In this document: in pieces, positions 53,163 to 61,820 of the stretch
Layout: every line of letters starts with the position of its first letter
Position numbering within the stretch: the first letter of the stretch is position 1
Assembly (NCBI RefSeq): GCF_051900535.1
Contig: NZ_JBHZGI010000002.1
Location: 434,001 to 498,000 of the forward strand
Direction of reading: 5' to 3'
From: Frateuria_A sp051900535
GTDB lineage: Bacteria > Pseudomonadota > Gammaproteobacteria > Xanthomonadales > Rhodanobacteraceae
Length of the DNA: 64,000 nt
Position numbers and translations under genes: made by a program
Notes under the pieces: generated by a model
Told to the model about the DNA's origin: nothing
Databases searched by the model: none
Seen by the model: only the letters and a program-made list of their open reading frames with translations

Positions 53163-54052
53163 GCGCCACGTCGCGCGGGCAGGTCGAGGCCTGGCTCGGC
53201 CGGCTGGCCGGCGAGCGCCAGGCCTCCGCGCACACGGTCGCGGCTTACCGGCGCGACCTGGACAAGCTGCTGGGCTGGATGGACGCGCAAGGCATCGGCG
53301 ATTTCGCCGACCTGGGCGCACACCGCATGCGTGCGTTCGTGGCCACCCAGCATCGCGCTGGCCTGTCGCCGAAGAGCCTGCAGCGATTGCTCTCCTCCTG
53401 TCGCAGCCTGTTCCGCCAGCTGACCCGCGAGGGCCTGCTCACGCACGACCCTGCCGCCGGCGTGCGTGGTCCGAAAGTCCACCGCAAGCTGCCACAGGTG
53501 CTGGACGTGGACGAGGCCGGCGCGCTGGTGGAGAACCCCGGCGAAGGCGCGCTGGCGCTGCGCGACCGCGCCATGCTGGAGCTGTTCTACTCCTCCGGGT
53601 TGCGCCTGTCGGAGCTCTGCGGCCTGCGTTGGGGCGACCTCAGCCTGGACGAGGGCGAGGTGCGCGTGCTCGGCAAGGGCGCCAAGACCCGCATCGTGCC
53701 GGTCGGCAGCCACGCCGTCGCCGCGCTGCGCGCGCTGGGTCACGCCGAGGGCATGACACCGGGCGCGCCGGTGTTCCGCGGCCGCGCGGGCGCGCCGATC
53801 AGCCCGCGCACGGTGCAGGCGCGGCTCAAGACGCTGGCAATGGCGCAGGGTTTCGCCAAGCACGTGCATCCGCACCTGCTCAGGCACACCTTCGCCAGCC
53901 ACATGCTCGAATCCTCCGGCGACCTGCGCGCCGTGCAGGAACTGCTCGGTCACGCTGACATCGCCACGACCCAGATCTATACGCACCTGGATTTCCAGCA
54001 CCTGGCCAAGGTCTACGACGCGGCCCATCCACGGGCGCGGCGCAAGGGTTGA
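53159..54052 (+). CDS. xerC: Tyrosine recombinase XerC
   Basis: A 297-residue recombinase that with XerD resolves chromosome dimers at dif. Catalytic residues are all present: Arg149, Lys173, His239, Arg242, His265 and nucleophile Tyr274 (TTQIYTH). The N-terminal SAM-like domain starts QVEAWLGRLAGERQASAHTV. No ATG, GTG or TTG lies in frame at the right place; the CTG at 53159 overlaps the DUF484 stop codon and follows AGGAG at a 5-nt spacing, and it gives the standard family length. The next ATG (codon 41) would delete half of the N-terminal domain. Confidence 0.92.
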   Translation: MSATSRGQVEAWLGRLAGERQASAHTVAAYRRDLDKLLGWMDAQGIGDFADLGAHRMRAFVATQHRAGLSPKSLQRLLSSCRSLFRQLTREGLLTHDPAAGVRGPKVHRKLPQVLDVDEAGALVENPGEGALALRDRAMLELFYSSGLRLSELCGLRWGDLSLDEGEVRVLGKGAKTRIVPVGSHAVAALRALGHAEGMTPGAPVFRGRAGAPISPRTVQARLKTLAMAQGFAKHVHPHLLRHTFASHMLESSGDLRAVQELLGHADIATTQIYTHLDFQHLAKVYDAAHPRARRKG

Positions 54053-54176
54053 GGCGCCGGAACCCGCGACACACTTCCACGTGCGACGTCCGGGCCCGTT
54101 CGGCGGCTCCGCGGCCATGTTGAAGGCCACCCCGGCGACCCCATGTATGCACGCTCGAGCATTCGCGGAGCCTTGC

Positions 54177-54743
54177 ATGGAATCGTTCCACGCCACCACC
54201 ATTCTCTCGGTCCGCCGCGGCGGGCGCGTCGTGCTGGGCGGCGACGGCCAGGTCACCCTGGGCAACACGGTGATGAAGTCGAACGCCCGCAAGATCCGCC
54301 GCCTCGGCAAGGGCGACGTGCTGGCCGGTTTCGCCGGCGCCACCGCCGACGCCTTCACGCTGTTCGAGCTGTTCGAACAGAAGCTGGACAAGCACGGCAA
54401 CAATCTCACCCGCGCGGCGGTGGAGATGGCCAAGGAATGGCGCACCGACCGGCGCTTCGGCAAGCTCGAGGCGATGCTCGCGGTGGCCGACAAGGATGCC
54501 TCGCTGCTGATTTCCGGCAACGGCGACGTGCTGGAACCTGAAAACGGACTGATCGCGATCGGCTCCGGCGGCCCCTACGCCCAGGCGGCGGCGCTGTCGC
54601 TGCTGGAGAACACCGACATGGATGCGCGCCAGATCGTGGAGAAGGCGCTGAAGATCGCCGGCGACATCTGCATCTATACCAACCACAGCACGACCATCGA
54701 GGAACTGGAGGCGGCGACCGGCAGCGCGGAACCGGGGACGTGA
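54177..54743 (+). CDS. hslV: ATP-dependent protease subunit HslV (ClpQ)
   Basis: A 188-residue proteasome-like peptidase of the HslUV complex. The propeptide MESFHA is followed by the catalytic N-terminal Thr in TTILSVRRGG, exposed after processing. GDGQVTLG, GFAGATADAFTLFELFE and GSGGPYAQAAA are family motifs. The ATG at 54177 follows CGGAG. It is 124 bp after xerC and 68 bp before hslU, and likely shares a heat-shock promoter with it. Confidence 0.97.
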   Translation: MESFHATTILSVRRGGRVVLGGDGQVTLGNTVMKSNARKIRRLGKGDVLAGFAGATADAFTLFELFEQKLDKHGNNLTRAAVEMAKEWRTDRRFGKLEAMLAVADKDASLLISGNGDVLEPENGLIAIGSGGPYAQAAALSLLENTDMDARQIVEKALKIAGDICIYTNHSTTIEELEAATGSAEPGT

Positions 54744-54811
54744 GCCTGCCCGTTCACCTCACGCCCAACGTCCTGCTGTCTCCGTCCCTCGCTCCCCATC
54801 CGGCGCACCCC

Positions 54812-56149
54812 ATGTCCGAACTCACTCCCCGCGAAATCGTCAACGAACTCGACCGTTTCATCATTGGCCAGAACGACGCCAAGCGCGCCGTCGCCATCGC
54901 GCTGCGCAACCGCTGGCGGCGCATGCAGCTGGACCCGGAGATGCGCAACGAGGTCACGCCCAAGAACATCCTGATGATCGGGCCCACCGGCGTGGGCAAG
55001 ACCGAGATCGCGCGCCGCCTGGCCACGCTGGCCAACGCGCCGTTCGTCAAGGTCGAGGCGACCAAGTTCACCGAGGTCGGCTACGTGGGCAAGGACGTCG
55101 AGTCGATCATCCGCGACCTCGCCGACGTGGCCTACAAGCTCACCCGCGAGCAGGCGACCAAGCGCGTGCGCTCGCAGGCCGAGGACCGCGCCGAGGACCG
55201 CATCCTCGATGCGCTGCTGCCGCGCCGCCAGACCGCCACCGACTGGTCGCACGACCTCACCGTTTCGCATGCCGACAGCGACACCCGGCAGAAGCTGCGC
55301 AAACAGCTGCGCGAAGGTTCGCTGGACGACCGCGAGATCGAGCTGGACTTCGCCATGAACGTGGGCGTGGAAATCATGTCGCCGCCGGGCATGGAGGAGA
55401 TGGGCCAGCAGCTGCGCCAGATGTTCCAGAACCTCGGCGGCGCACGCACGCAGTCGCGCAAGCTGCCGATCAGGGCGGCCCGCCCGCTGCTGGTGGAGGA
55501 AGAGGCCGGCAAGCTGGTCAACGAGGAGGAGATCCGCGCGCAGGCGGTCGAGGCCGCCGAGCAGAACGGCATCGTCTTCATCGACGAGATCGACAAGGTG
55601 GCGCAGCGTTCGGAGTGGGGCGGCGCCGGCGTTTCGCGTGAGGGTGTGCAGCGCGATCTGTTGCCGCTGGTGGAGGGCTCGACCGTGTCGACCAAGTACG
55701 GCCCGATCAAGACCGACCACATGCTGTTCATCGCCTCGGGCGCGTTCTCGCTGTCCAAGCCGTCGGACCTGATTCCGGAACTGCAGGGGCGCCTGCCGAT
55801 CCGCGTGGAGCTGTCGGCGCTGTCGATCGACGACTTCAAACGCATCCTTCGCGAGCCGCACAACGCACTCACGAAGCAGTACGTGGCGCTGCTCGCCACC
55901 GAAGGCGTGGCGATCGAGTTCAGCGATTCGGGCATCGATCGCCTGGCCGAGGTCGCCTGCCAGGTGAACGAGCGCACCGAGAACATCGGCGCCCGCCGCC
56001 TGCACACCGTGATGGAACGCCTGCTGGAGAGGATTTCGTTCGAGGCCGCGGACAAGTCCGGCGAAAAGTACCTGATCGACGCCGAACAGGTGGACAAGAA
56101 CCTGGGATCGCTCGTGAAGGACCAGGACCTGAGCCGTTACATCCTCTAA
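54812..56149 (+). CDS. hslU: HslU ATPase of the HslUV protease (ClpY)
   Basis: A 445-residue AAA+ unfoldase. Walker A GPTGVGKTE (57-65), Walker B VFIDEIDK, the I-domain (about 110-240) and the C-terminal tail SLVKDQDLSRYIL that docks into HslV are all present. It unfolds substrates such as RpoH and SulA for HslV. The start MSELTPREIV at 54812 gives the usual N-terminus. Confidence 0.97.
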   Translation: MSELTPREIVNELDRFIIGQNDAKRAVAIALRNRWRRMQLDPEMRNEVTPKNILMIGPTGVGKTEIARRLATLANAPFVKVEATKFTEVGYVGKDVESIIRDLADVAYKLTREQATKRVRSQAEDRAEDRILDALLPRRQTATDWSHDLTVSHADSDTRQKLRKQLREGSLDDREIELDFAMNVGVEIMSPPGMEEMGQQLRQMFQNLGGARTQSRKLPIRAARPLLVEEEAGKLVNEEEIRAQAVEAAEQNGIVFIDEIDKVAQRSEWGGAGVSREGVQRDLLPLVEGSTVSTKYGPIKTDHMLFIASGAFSLSKPSDLIPELQGRLPIRVELSALSIDDFKRILREPHNALTKQYVALLATEGVAIEFSDSGIDRLAEVACQVNERTENIGARRLHTVMERLLERISFEAADKSGEKYLIDAEQVDKNLGSLVKDQDLSRYIL

Positions 56150-56172
56150 ACAAGCTGCAGAGACCCGTCTGG

Positions 56173-56178
56173 TAAAAT
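56173..56178 (+). promoter_or_regulatory. -10 hexamer TAAAAT, probable leaderless start
   Basis: TAAAAT ends 7 bp before the ATG at 56186, without a Shine-Dalgarno. Confidence 0.45.
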
Positions 56179-56185
56179 TCCTGTC

Positions 56186-56800
56186 ATGGGCAAGGTCATT
56201 GAACTCAAAACCACCGGCCAGCGCGCGCAACTGCGCGAGGCGCAGCAGAACCAGCACCTGGTTCGGCTGTGGCGTGCCGAACTGGAGCACGGCAGCTTCT
56301 GCGGCTACGTGGGCGGCGTCGGCCGCGAGTTCCTGCTGCTGTGGGTGGTCGGTGACGGCATCACCTATGACGGCATGTACGTGATGCGCCACCGCGACAT
56401 CTCCGAACTGGAGGCGCCGGACAAGCACCACGACTTCATGGAGAAGGCGCTCAAGCTCAAGCAGCTGCTGCCGCGCGCCCCGCGCGGCTTCCCGCTGGAC
56501 ACGATCCGCGAGGTGGTCCAGGCCGCCGGTCGCGTGGCGCCGGTGATCGGCGTGCACGTGGACAGCGAGGACGAAGCCGAGGTCTGCTACATCGGCCGGC
56601 TGGTCGGCGTGGAAGAGGACGGCTTCACCCTGCAGGAAATCAGCCCCGACGCCGAATGGTTGCGCGAGGCCTCTTTCTTCGCTTGGGACGAGGTATCCAC
56701 GATCAGCATGGAAGACGGTTACGCGCAGTCGCTGCTCGCCGTGGCTGGCGCGCCGCCCCCGCTGGAGCAGGGCGACTCGGGCATCGGCCACGCCCACTGA
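56186..56800 (+). CDS. Conserved hypothetical protein
   Basis: A 204-residue soluble protein. The first ~60 residues (LVRLWRAELEHGSFCGYVGG; FLLLWVVGDGITYDGMYVMR) form a beta-rich unit, and a second one (PVIGVHVDSEDEAEVCYIGR, EEDGFTLQEISPDAEW) looks like a repeat of the same kind of fold. No domain name can be given. It lies 36 bp after hslU on the same strand but appears to have its own promoter. Confidence 0.8.
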   Translation: MGKVIELKTTGQRAQLREAQQNQHLVRLWRAELEHGSFCGYVGGVGREFLLLWVVGDGITYDGMYVMRHRDISELEAPDKHHDFMEKALKLKQLLPRAPRGFPLDTIREVVQAAGRVAPVIGVHVDSEDEAEVCYIGRLVGVEEDGFTLQEISPDAEWLREASFFAWDEVSTISMEDGYAQSLLAVAGAPPPLEQGDSGIGHAH

Positions 56801-56854
56801 TCCGCTGGCGTAGTCGCGCTTCACCCGACCACCTCTCCCACAACATCCTCGGTG

Positions 56855-56879
56855 AGCTGACGCCCACGCGGCGTCAGCT
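56855..56879. terminator. Stem-loop at the convergent gene ends
   Basis: AGCTGACGC (56855-56863) and GCGTCAGCT (56871-56879) make a perfect 9-bp stem with a 7-nt loop. It overlaps the stop codon of the CDF-like gene. There is no T run, so a role in termination is only possible. Confidence 0.4.
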
Positions 56880-57501
56880 ATGCCTGCGCCTGGCGGTGCT
56901 CACCGCGGGCCGCTTCCCACACTTCGCGCGCGGCGTCCGCGTTCATCGCGGCAATTCCAAGCCCAACGACGACATCCGGCCACACCGAGCCGGTCCACGC
57001 CGTCACACCACCAGCCAGCACGATCGCCACGTTGGCGAATGCGTCGTTGCGTGCCGACAGGAACGCCGCCCGGGTCAGGCTGCCGGCGTGGTGGCGGAAG
57101 CGCGCCAGCAGCAACGCGCAGGCCAGGTTCACGACCAATGCGCCCAGGCCCGTGACCGACAGCGGCAGCGGCGCGGGTGGCACCGGCAGCTGCAGCTTGC
57201 GCCACAGTGCCCACAACAACGCCAACGCCGGCACCAGCAGGATCGCCGCCAGCGCCATGCCCACGCGCGCCCGGGCTACGGGCGACCAGCCCAGCGCCAG
57301 GAAGATCAGCAGATTGACCGACGCATCCTCGAGGAAGTCGATGCTGTCGGCGAACAGTGAGACCGAACCGATCGCCAGCGCGACCGCGAACTCGACGCCG
57401 AAATAGGCGAGGTTGAACAGGGCGACCAATCGCACGACCCGATGCAGCGAGGTGCGTGAGTCCGTGAGGGCGGGTGGCTGCGAGCGCGATGGCGAGGTCA
57501 T
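56878..57501 (-). CDS. CDF-like cation transporter
   Basis: A 207-residue membrane protein with six predicted helices. VRLVALFNLAYFGVEFAVAL and SVSLFADSIDFLEDASVNLL match the cation diffusion facilitator core, with Asp residues in the TM2 site (ADSIDFLED), and a matching NDAFANVAIVLAGG in TM5 (canonical HxxxD is replaced by NDAFAN). The C-terminal cytoplasmic dimer domain of CDF proteins is missing. It probably exports Zn2+ or a similar ion. It is divergent from the ribokinase gene. Confidence 0.85.
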   Translation of the reverse strand: MTSPSRSQPPALTDSRTSLHRVVRLVALFNLAYFGVEFAVALAIGSVSLFADSIDFLEDASVNLLIFLALGWSPVARARVGMALAAILLVPALALLWALWRKLQLPVPPAPLPLSVTGLGALVVNLACALLLARFRHHAGSLTRAAFLSARNDAFANVAIVLAGGVTAWTGSVWPDVVVGLGIAAMNADAAREVWEAARGEHRQAQA

Positions 57502-57660
57502 GGAGGCATGCTCGCATACGGGGGCAGGAACGGCCGTCAACGAGCCGGTGTCGGCGTAACCAGGCCCGACGGGCCGGCCAGCCTGGCATTCAGGGCGATA
57601 CCGGCGCTACCAAGCGCGCCCCACCGCTATGCTTCGGGCATTGTCCCGGAAGGAAAGTGC

Positions 57661-58551
57661 ATGACCCGCCGCATCGTCGTCGTCGGCAGCATCAACATGG
57701 ACCTGGTGACCCAGGCACCGCGTTTCCCGCAACCGGGCGAGACGTTGCTTGGCACGGGTTTCGTGACCGTGTCCGGGGGCAAGGGCGCCAACCAGGCGGT
57801 GGCTGCGGCGCGGCTCGGGGCCGCGGTGGCGCTGGTCGGCGCGCTGGGCCGCGATGCCTTCGGCGATCAGCTGCACGCCGGCCTGCGCCAGGAAGGCGTG
57901 GACCTGGCGCACGTGCACCGGCTGGCCGATGAGGCCAGCGGCACCGCTTCGATCACGGTCGCCGGCGGCGAGAACCAGATCGTGGTGGTGCCGGCGGCCA
58001 ATGCCGACGTTACGCCGGCGCACGTGGAGGCCGCGCGCGAAGTCGTCGCACGCGCGGACGTCGTGCTGGTACAGATGGAGATTCCGCTGGATGCCATCGA
58101 AGCGACCCTGCGCCTGGGGCACCGGCTGGGCGTGCCCGTGATCCTCAACCCGGCGCCCGCCCGGCCGCTGCCGAGCGAATGGCTTGCCATGGCACGTTAC
58201 GCCACGCCCAACCAGCACGAGCTGGCCGTGTTGCTCGGTGCCGACCCGGCGGAGGATTTCCGCGCGTTGATGAGCCGTGCGCCGTGCCCGGTAGTGCTTA
58301 CCCGCGGCAGCGAAGGCGCCTGGTACCGCGAGCAGGGCGAGCCGACCCATCAATCCGGTTTCGAGGTCGAGGTGGTCGACAGCACCGGGGCCGGCGACAC
58401 CTTCAACGCCGCACTGGCGGTCTTCCTGCACGAAGGCCTGCCGCAGGCGGTGCGCAAGGCCTGTGCCGCCGCCGCCTTGGCGGTAACGCGGCTGGGCGCG
58501 CAGCAGGGCATGCCGCGCGGACAGCAACTGGACGCCTTCCTCGGTCGATAG
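57661..58551 (+). CDS. rbsK: Ribokinase
   Basis: A 296-residue PfkB-family sugar kinase. It has GSINMDLV at the start, GGKGANQAVAAARLGA, the anion-hole/catalytic segment VVDSTGAGDTFNAAL, and the monovalent-cation site near the end. It phosphorylates D-ribose at O5. GGAAGG sits before the ATG. No ribose transporter (rbsABC) or rbsR lies near, so its substrate could be deoxyribose or another pentose. Confidence 0.88.
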   Translation: MTRRIVVVGSINMDLVTQAPRFPQPGETLLGTGFVTVSGGKGANQAVAAARLGAAVALVGALGRDAFGDQLHAGLRQEGVDLAHVHRLADEASGTASITVAGGENQIVVVPAANADVTPAHVEAAREVVARADVVLVQMEIPLDAIEATLRLGHRLGVPVILNPAPARPLPSEWLAMARYATPNQHELAVLLGADPAEDFRALMSRAPCPVVLTRGSEGAWYREQGEPTHQSGFEVEVVDSTGAGDTFNAALAVFLHEGLPQAVRKACAAAALAVTRLGAQQGMPRGQQLDAFLGR

Positions 58552-58629
58552 CGGAGCGCGCAACAACGCAGCGCTGGCGGGCCGGCTGCCGGCGATCTTC
58601 ACCGCTGTGTCTTCACCGCTGTGGCCGCG

Positions 58630-59970
58630 CTACTTGCCGATGCAGAAGCTGCCGAAGATCGCGCCGAGCAGGTCGTCGCTGGTGTAGCTGCCCGTGATCT
58701 GGCCAAGCGCGTGCTGGGCATGGCGCAGGTCCTCGGCGGCGAGTTCGCCGGCGCGAATGGTGGCCAGGGTCGCCGCCGCGTGGTCGAGGTGGGCCTGGAC
58801 GCTTTCGAGCGCCGCCACGTGGCGACGGCGGGCGCTGAAAGCGCCTTCGCCGCCGCCCAAGCCGGCGCGGGTCTTCAGTTCCGCGCGCAGCAGGTCGAGG
58901 CCTTGGCCGGTACGTGCCGAGATCCATAGATGCAGCAAGCCGTCGCGCGTCTCCGCGCAGGGCGGCAGCGCGTCGAGGTCGATCTTGTTGACGACGACCA
59001 GGCGCGCGACATTCGCTGGCAATTCGTCGAGCAAGCCAAGGTCGGCGCTGGCATGCGCCGCGTCGGTGACCAGCAGCACGAGGCCGGCACGGACCAGTTC
59101 CGCGCGGGCGCGGCGCACGCCTTCGCGCTCGACCTCGTCCTCGGTGTGGCGCAGGCCGGCGGTGTCGGCCAGTTCCAGCACAGCGCCGTCCAGCCGCACG
59201 GTCTCGCGCAGCACGTCCCGGGTGGTGCCGGCGATTGGCGTGACAATGGCGCGCTCGCTCTGCGCCAGCGCGTTGAGCAAGCTGGACTTGCCCGCGTTGG
59301 GTCGGCCGACGATCGCGACGTTGAGGCCGTCGACAAGGCGCACGCCTCGGCGGGTTTCGACCAGCAGTTCAGCCAGCTGCGCGCGCAACGCGTCGAGCTG
59401 GGATGCGATAGCCGGGTCGGCAAGGAAATCGATTTCCTCTTCCGGAAAATCGATCGCGGCCTCCACATGCACGCGCAGCGCGATCAGCGCATCGAGCGTC
59501 GCATGGACGCGTCGCGAGAATGCGCCTTCCAGCGAATGCAAGGCGGCACGCGCGCCGGCTTCGGATCGCGCGGCAATGAGGTCCGCCACCGCTTCGGCCT
59601 GGGCGAGATCCAGCTTGCCGTTGAGGAACGCCCGCTCGGTGAACTCGCCCGGGCGCGCCAGCCGCGCGCCAAGCGCGCACACGCGTCTCAGCAACAGGTC
59701 CAGCAGCACGACGCTGCCGTGACCCTGTAGTTCGAGCACGTGCTCGCCGGTGTAGGAATGCGGTGCCGGGAAGTGCAGCAGCAAGCCGCGGTCGATCAGT
59801 GTGCCGTCACTCCCTTGGAACGAGGCCAGGTGCGCGTGGCGCGGGTCGGGAGCACGACCGAGCAGCGCCTGCGCGATGGCCGGCACGCGCGGCCCCGAAA
59901 CGCGCACCACGCCGATGCCGGCCGCGCCGGGGGCGCTGGCGATCGCGGCGATGGTGTCGGTATCGGTCAA
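58630..59970 (-). CDS. mnmE: tRNA modification GTPase MnmE
   Basis: A 446-residue GTPase that with MnmG makes cmnm5U34 in tRNA. The N-terminal folate-binding domain (TDTIAAIASAPGAAGIGVVR), the G domain (GRPNAGKSSLLNAL, DTAGLR, NKID) and the C-terminal CIGK with its conserved Cys are all there. The TTG at 59970 gives the standard start; no ATG is present in frame. The encoded protein contains no methionine apart from the initiator. It is downstream of yidC, separated by a repeat element. Confidence 0.95.
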   Translation of the reverse strand: MTDTDTIAAIASAPGAAGIGVVRVSGPRVPAIAQALLGRAPDPRHAHLASFQGSDGTLIDRGLLLHFPAPHSYTGEHVLELQGHGSVVLLDLLLRRVCALGARLARPGEFTERAFLNGKLDLAQAEAVADLIAARSEAGARAALHSLEGAFSRRVHATLDALIALRVHVEAAIDFPEEEIDFLADPAIASQLDALRAQLAELLVETRRGVRLVDGLNVAIVGRPNAGKSSLLNALAQSERAIVTPIAGTTRDVLRETVRLDGAVLELADTAGLRHTEDEVEREGVRRARAELVRAGLVLLVTDAAHASADLGLLDELPANVARLVVVNKIDLDALPPCAETRDGLLHLWISARTGQGLDLLRAELKTRAGLGGGEGAFSARRRHVAALESVQAHLDHAAATLATIRAGELAAEDLRHAQHALGQITGSYTSDDLLGAIFGSFCIGK

Positions 59971-59981
59971 GGCGGGAACCG

Positions 59982-60053
59982 TAAGGTGGGCATCTGCCCA
60001 CCGCAAGCCACGGGGAAGGTGTGAGTGGAAGATGGGCCGAAGCCCACCCTACG
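59982..60053. repeat. REP-like inverted pair between yidC and mnmE
   Basis: AAGGTGGGCATCTGCCCACC (59983-60002) is a hairpin, followed by GATGGGCCGAAGCCCACCCT (60031-60050) from the same family. It lies in the 94-bp yidC-mnmE gap, so it may tune readthrough into mnmE. Confidence 0.65.
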
Positions 60054-60064
60054 CTCACTCGTAC

Positions 60065-61759
60065 TCAGGCCTTCGCCTTGGCCTCGGCGTTCTCCACCTT
60101 GTGCGTGATGTACCACTGCTGGCCTAGGCTGACCATGCCGTTGACCACGTAGTACAGGCACAGGCCGGCCGGGAAGAAGGCGAACAGCACCGCGAAGATC
60201 AGCGGCATGAACTTCATCATCTTCGCCTGGGTCGGGTCCATGCCGGTGGCCGGCATCAGGTACTGCTGGCCCAGCATCACCAACGTATAGACCGCCGGCA
60301 GCACGAAGAACGGATCGGGCGCGGACAGGTCGTGGATCCAGCCGACGAACGGCGCCTGGCGCAGCTCCACGCTCTCGCGCAGCACTTCGTACAGGCCGTA
60401 GAAGATCGGGATGGTGATCAGCACCGGAAGGCAGCCGGTCATCGGATTGACCTTCTCCTTCTTGTACAGCTCCATCATCGCCATCTGCATTTTCTGCTTG
60501 TCGTCGCCGAAGCGCTCCTTGAGCGAGGCCACGCGCGGCTGCAGCTTGCGCATCTTGGCGCTGGAGCGGTACTGCGCGGCAGTGAGCTTCCAGGTCAGGC
60601 CCTTGATGATCAGTACCAGCAGGATGATTGCCACGCCCCAGTTGCCGCTGACCTTCTCCAGCCACGACAGCAGCGCGTGCATCGGCTGGGCGATCACGGT
60701 GAACACGCCGTAGTTCGTGGCCAGCGCCAGGCCCGGGGCTACCGAATCGAGCGTGCTTACCAGCTTCGGACCGATGTACAGGCGCGCGCCGGTGGTCTGA
60801 CTCTGGCCCGGCGCCACGGTAAGCGCGGGGCTGACGGCACGGATCAGGTAGGTCGGATGGTCGCCCCCGGCGTTGACCACGTCGGTGCTGTAGGTGGCCT
60901 TCTGTTGCGCGGGCGGAATCCACGCAGCGAAGAAGTAGTGCTGGAGCATCGCGGCCCAGCCGCCGGCGAAGGATTGCTGCAGCGCGTCCTCCTGGAACTT
61001 GTCGAACTTCAGCGACTGGAAGTGATCCTCGGGACTGTACCAACCTGCGCCGAAGAAGCTGGCGGCCGACGGGTCGGTCATGTTCTGCAGCCAGCTGGTG
61101 TGCTCCTGGCGCGGCGCGCGCTGCAGCTGCTCGTAGGCACTGCCCTGCCAGGGCGTGCTGCCGGTGTTGTCGATGCGCTGGTCGAGCCCGACCACATACT
61201 GGCCGCGCTTGAGCGTGTAGGTCTTGGTGACCTTGATGCCGTCCTGCTGCCAGGTCAGGTCGACCTTCACCTGGGGCATGCCGTTGGCCAGCTCGGTGTG
61301 CGCCTGCGCCGACTGGAAAAGCGCACGGTGGTCCGGCGCCGGACCGGTGGCGCTGACCAGGCCGCTCTGGGCGACGAAGTATTTGTCCGGCGTATCGACC
61401 AGCAGGCGCACCGGGGGCTGCTCGGGATGCTTGCGGGTGACCGGCTCGGCCGGGTAGGCGAGCAGGTCGGCGCGTACCACGCTGCCGCCGCGGGTATCGA
61501 TGGTCAGGCGAAGGACGTCGTTGCTGATGGTGATCAGCTGGCCGGCGGCCACACTGGTCGGCACGCCGCTGGCGATCGCCGGGATGGCGGTAGCGGCGAC
61601 GCCGGGCACGGAGTGATCCGCCGCCGGCGCGTCCGCGCTGGTTGCGGCGACCGGGGCGGTCGGCGCCGGGGCCGGCGCGTAGTCCTTCTCCCAGGCCATC
61701 CACAAGAGATAGGCCACGGCCATCAGGGCAAACAGGAGAAACGTGCGCGTCTGGTTCAT
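60065..61759 (-). CDS. yidC: Membrane protein insertase YidC
   Basis: A 564-residue insertase. An N-terminal transmembrane helix (about 5-22), the large periplasmic P1 domain (about 60-340) and five C-terminal helices (about 355-550, including GCLPVLITIPIFYGLYEVL) match proteobacterial YidC. It inserts and folds membrane proteins with or without SecYEG. It follows rnpA by 62 bp. Confidence 0.97.
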   Translation of the reverse strand: MNQTRTFLLFALMAVAYLLWMAWEKDYAPAPAPTAPVAATSADAPAADHSVPGVAATAIPAIASGVPTSVAAGQLITISNDVLRLTIDTRGGSVVRADLLAYPAEPVTRKHPEQPPVRLLVDTPDKYFVAQSGLVSATGPAPDHRALFQSAQAHTELANGMPQVKVDLTWQQDGIKVTKTYTLKRGQYVVGLDQRIDNTGSTPWQGSAYEQLQRAPRQEHTSWLQNMTDPSAASFFGAGWYSPEDHFQSLKFDKFQEDALQQSFAGGWAAMLQHYFFAAWIPPAQQKATYSTDVVNAGGDHPTYLIRAVSPALTVAPGQSQTTGARLYIGPKLVSTLDSVAPGLALATNYGVFTVIAQPMHALLSWLEKVSGNWGVAIILLVLIIKGLTWKLTAAQYRSSAKMRKLQPRVASLKERFGDDKQKMQMAMMELYKKEKVNPMTGCLPVLITIPIFYGLYEVLRESVELRQAPFVGWIHDLSAPDPFFVLPAVYTLVMLGQQYLMPATGMDPTQAKMMKFMPLIFAVLFAFFPAGLCLYYVVNGMVSLGQQWYITHKVENAEAKAKA

Positions 61760-61820
61760 CGCGGGGCAATTCCGGTGGCACCGCGAGCTTGAGCCGCGGA
61801 GGGACAGGAGAAAAAAGAGG

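Noticed and set aside
54056..54100. CCACGTG core near 54078 as a parS candidate
   Set aside because: It matches only the central six bases of the 16-bp parS consensus; the flanks do not fit.
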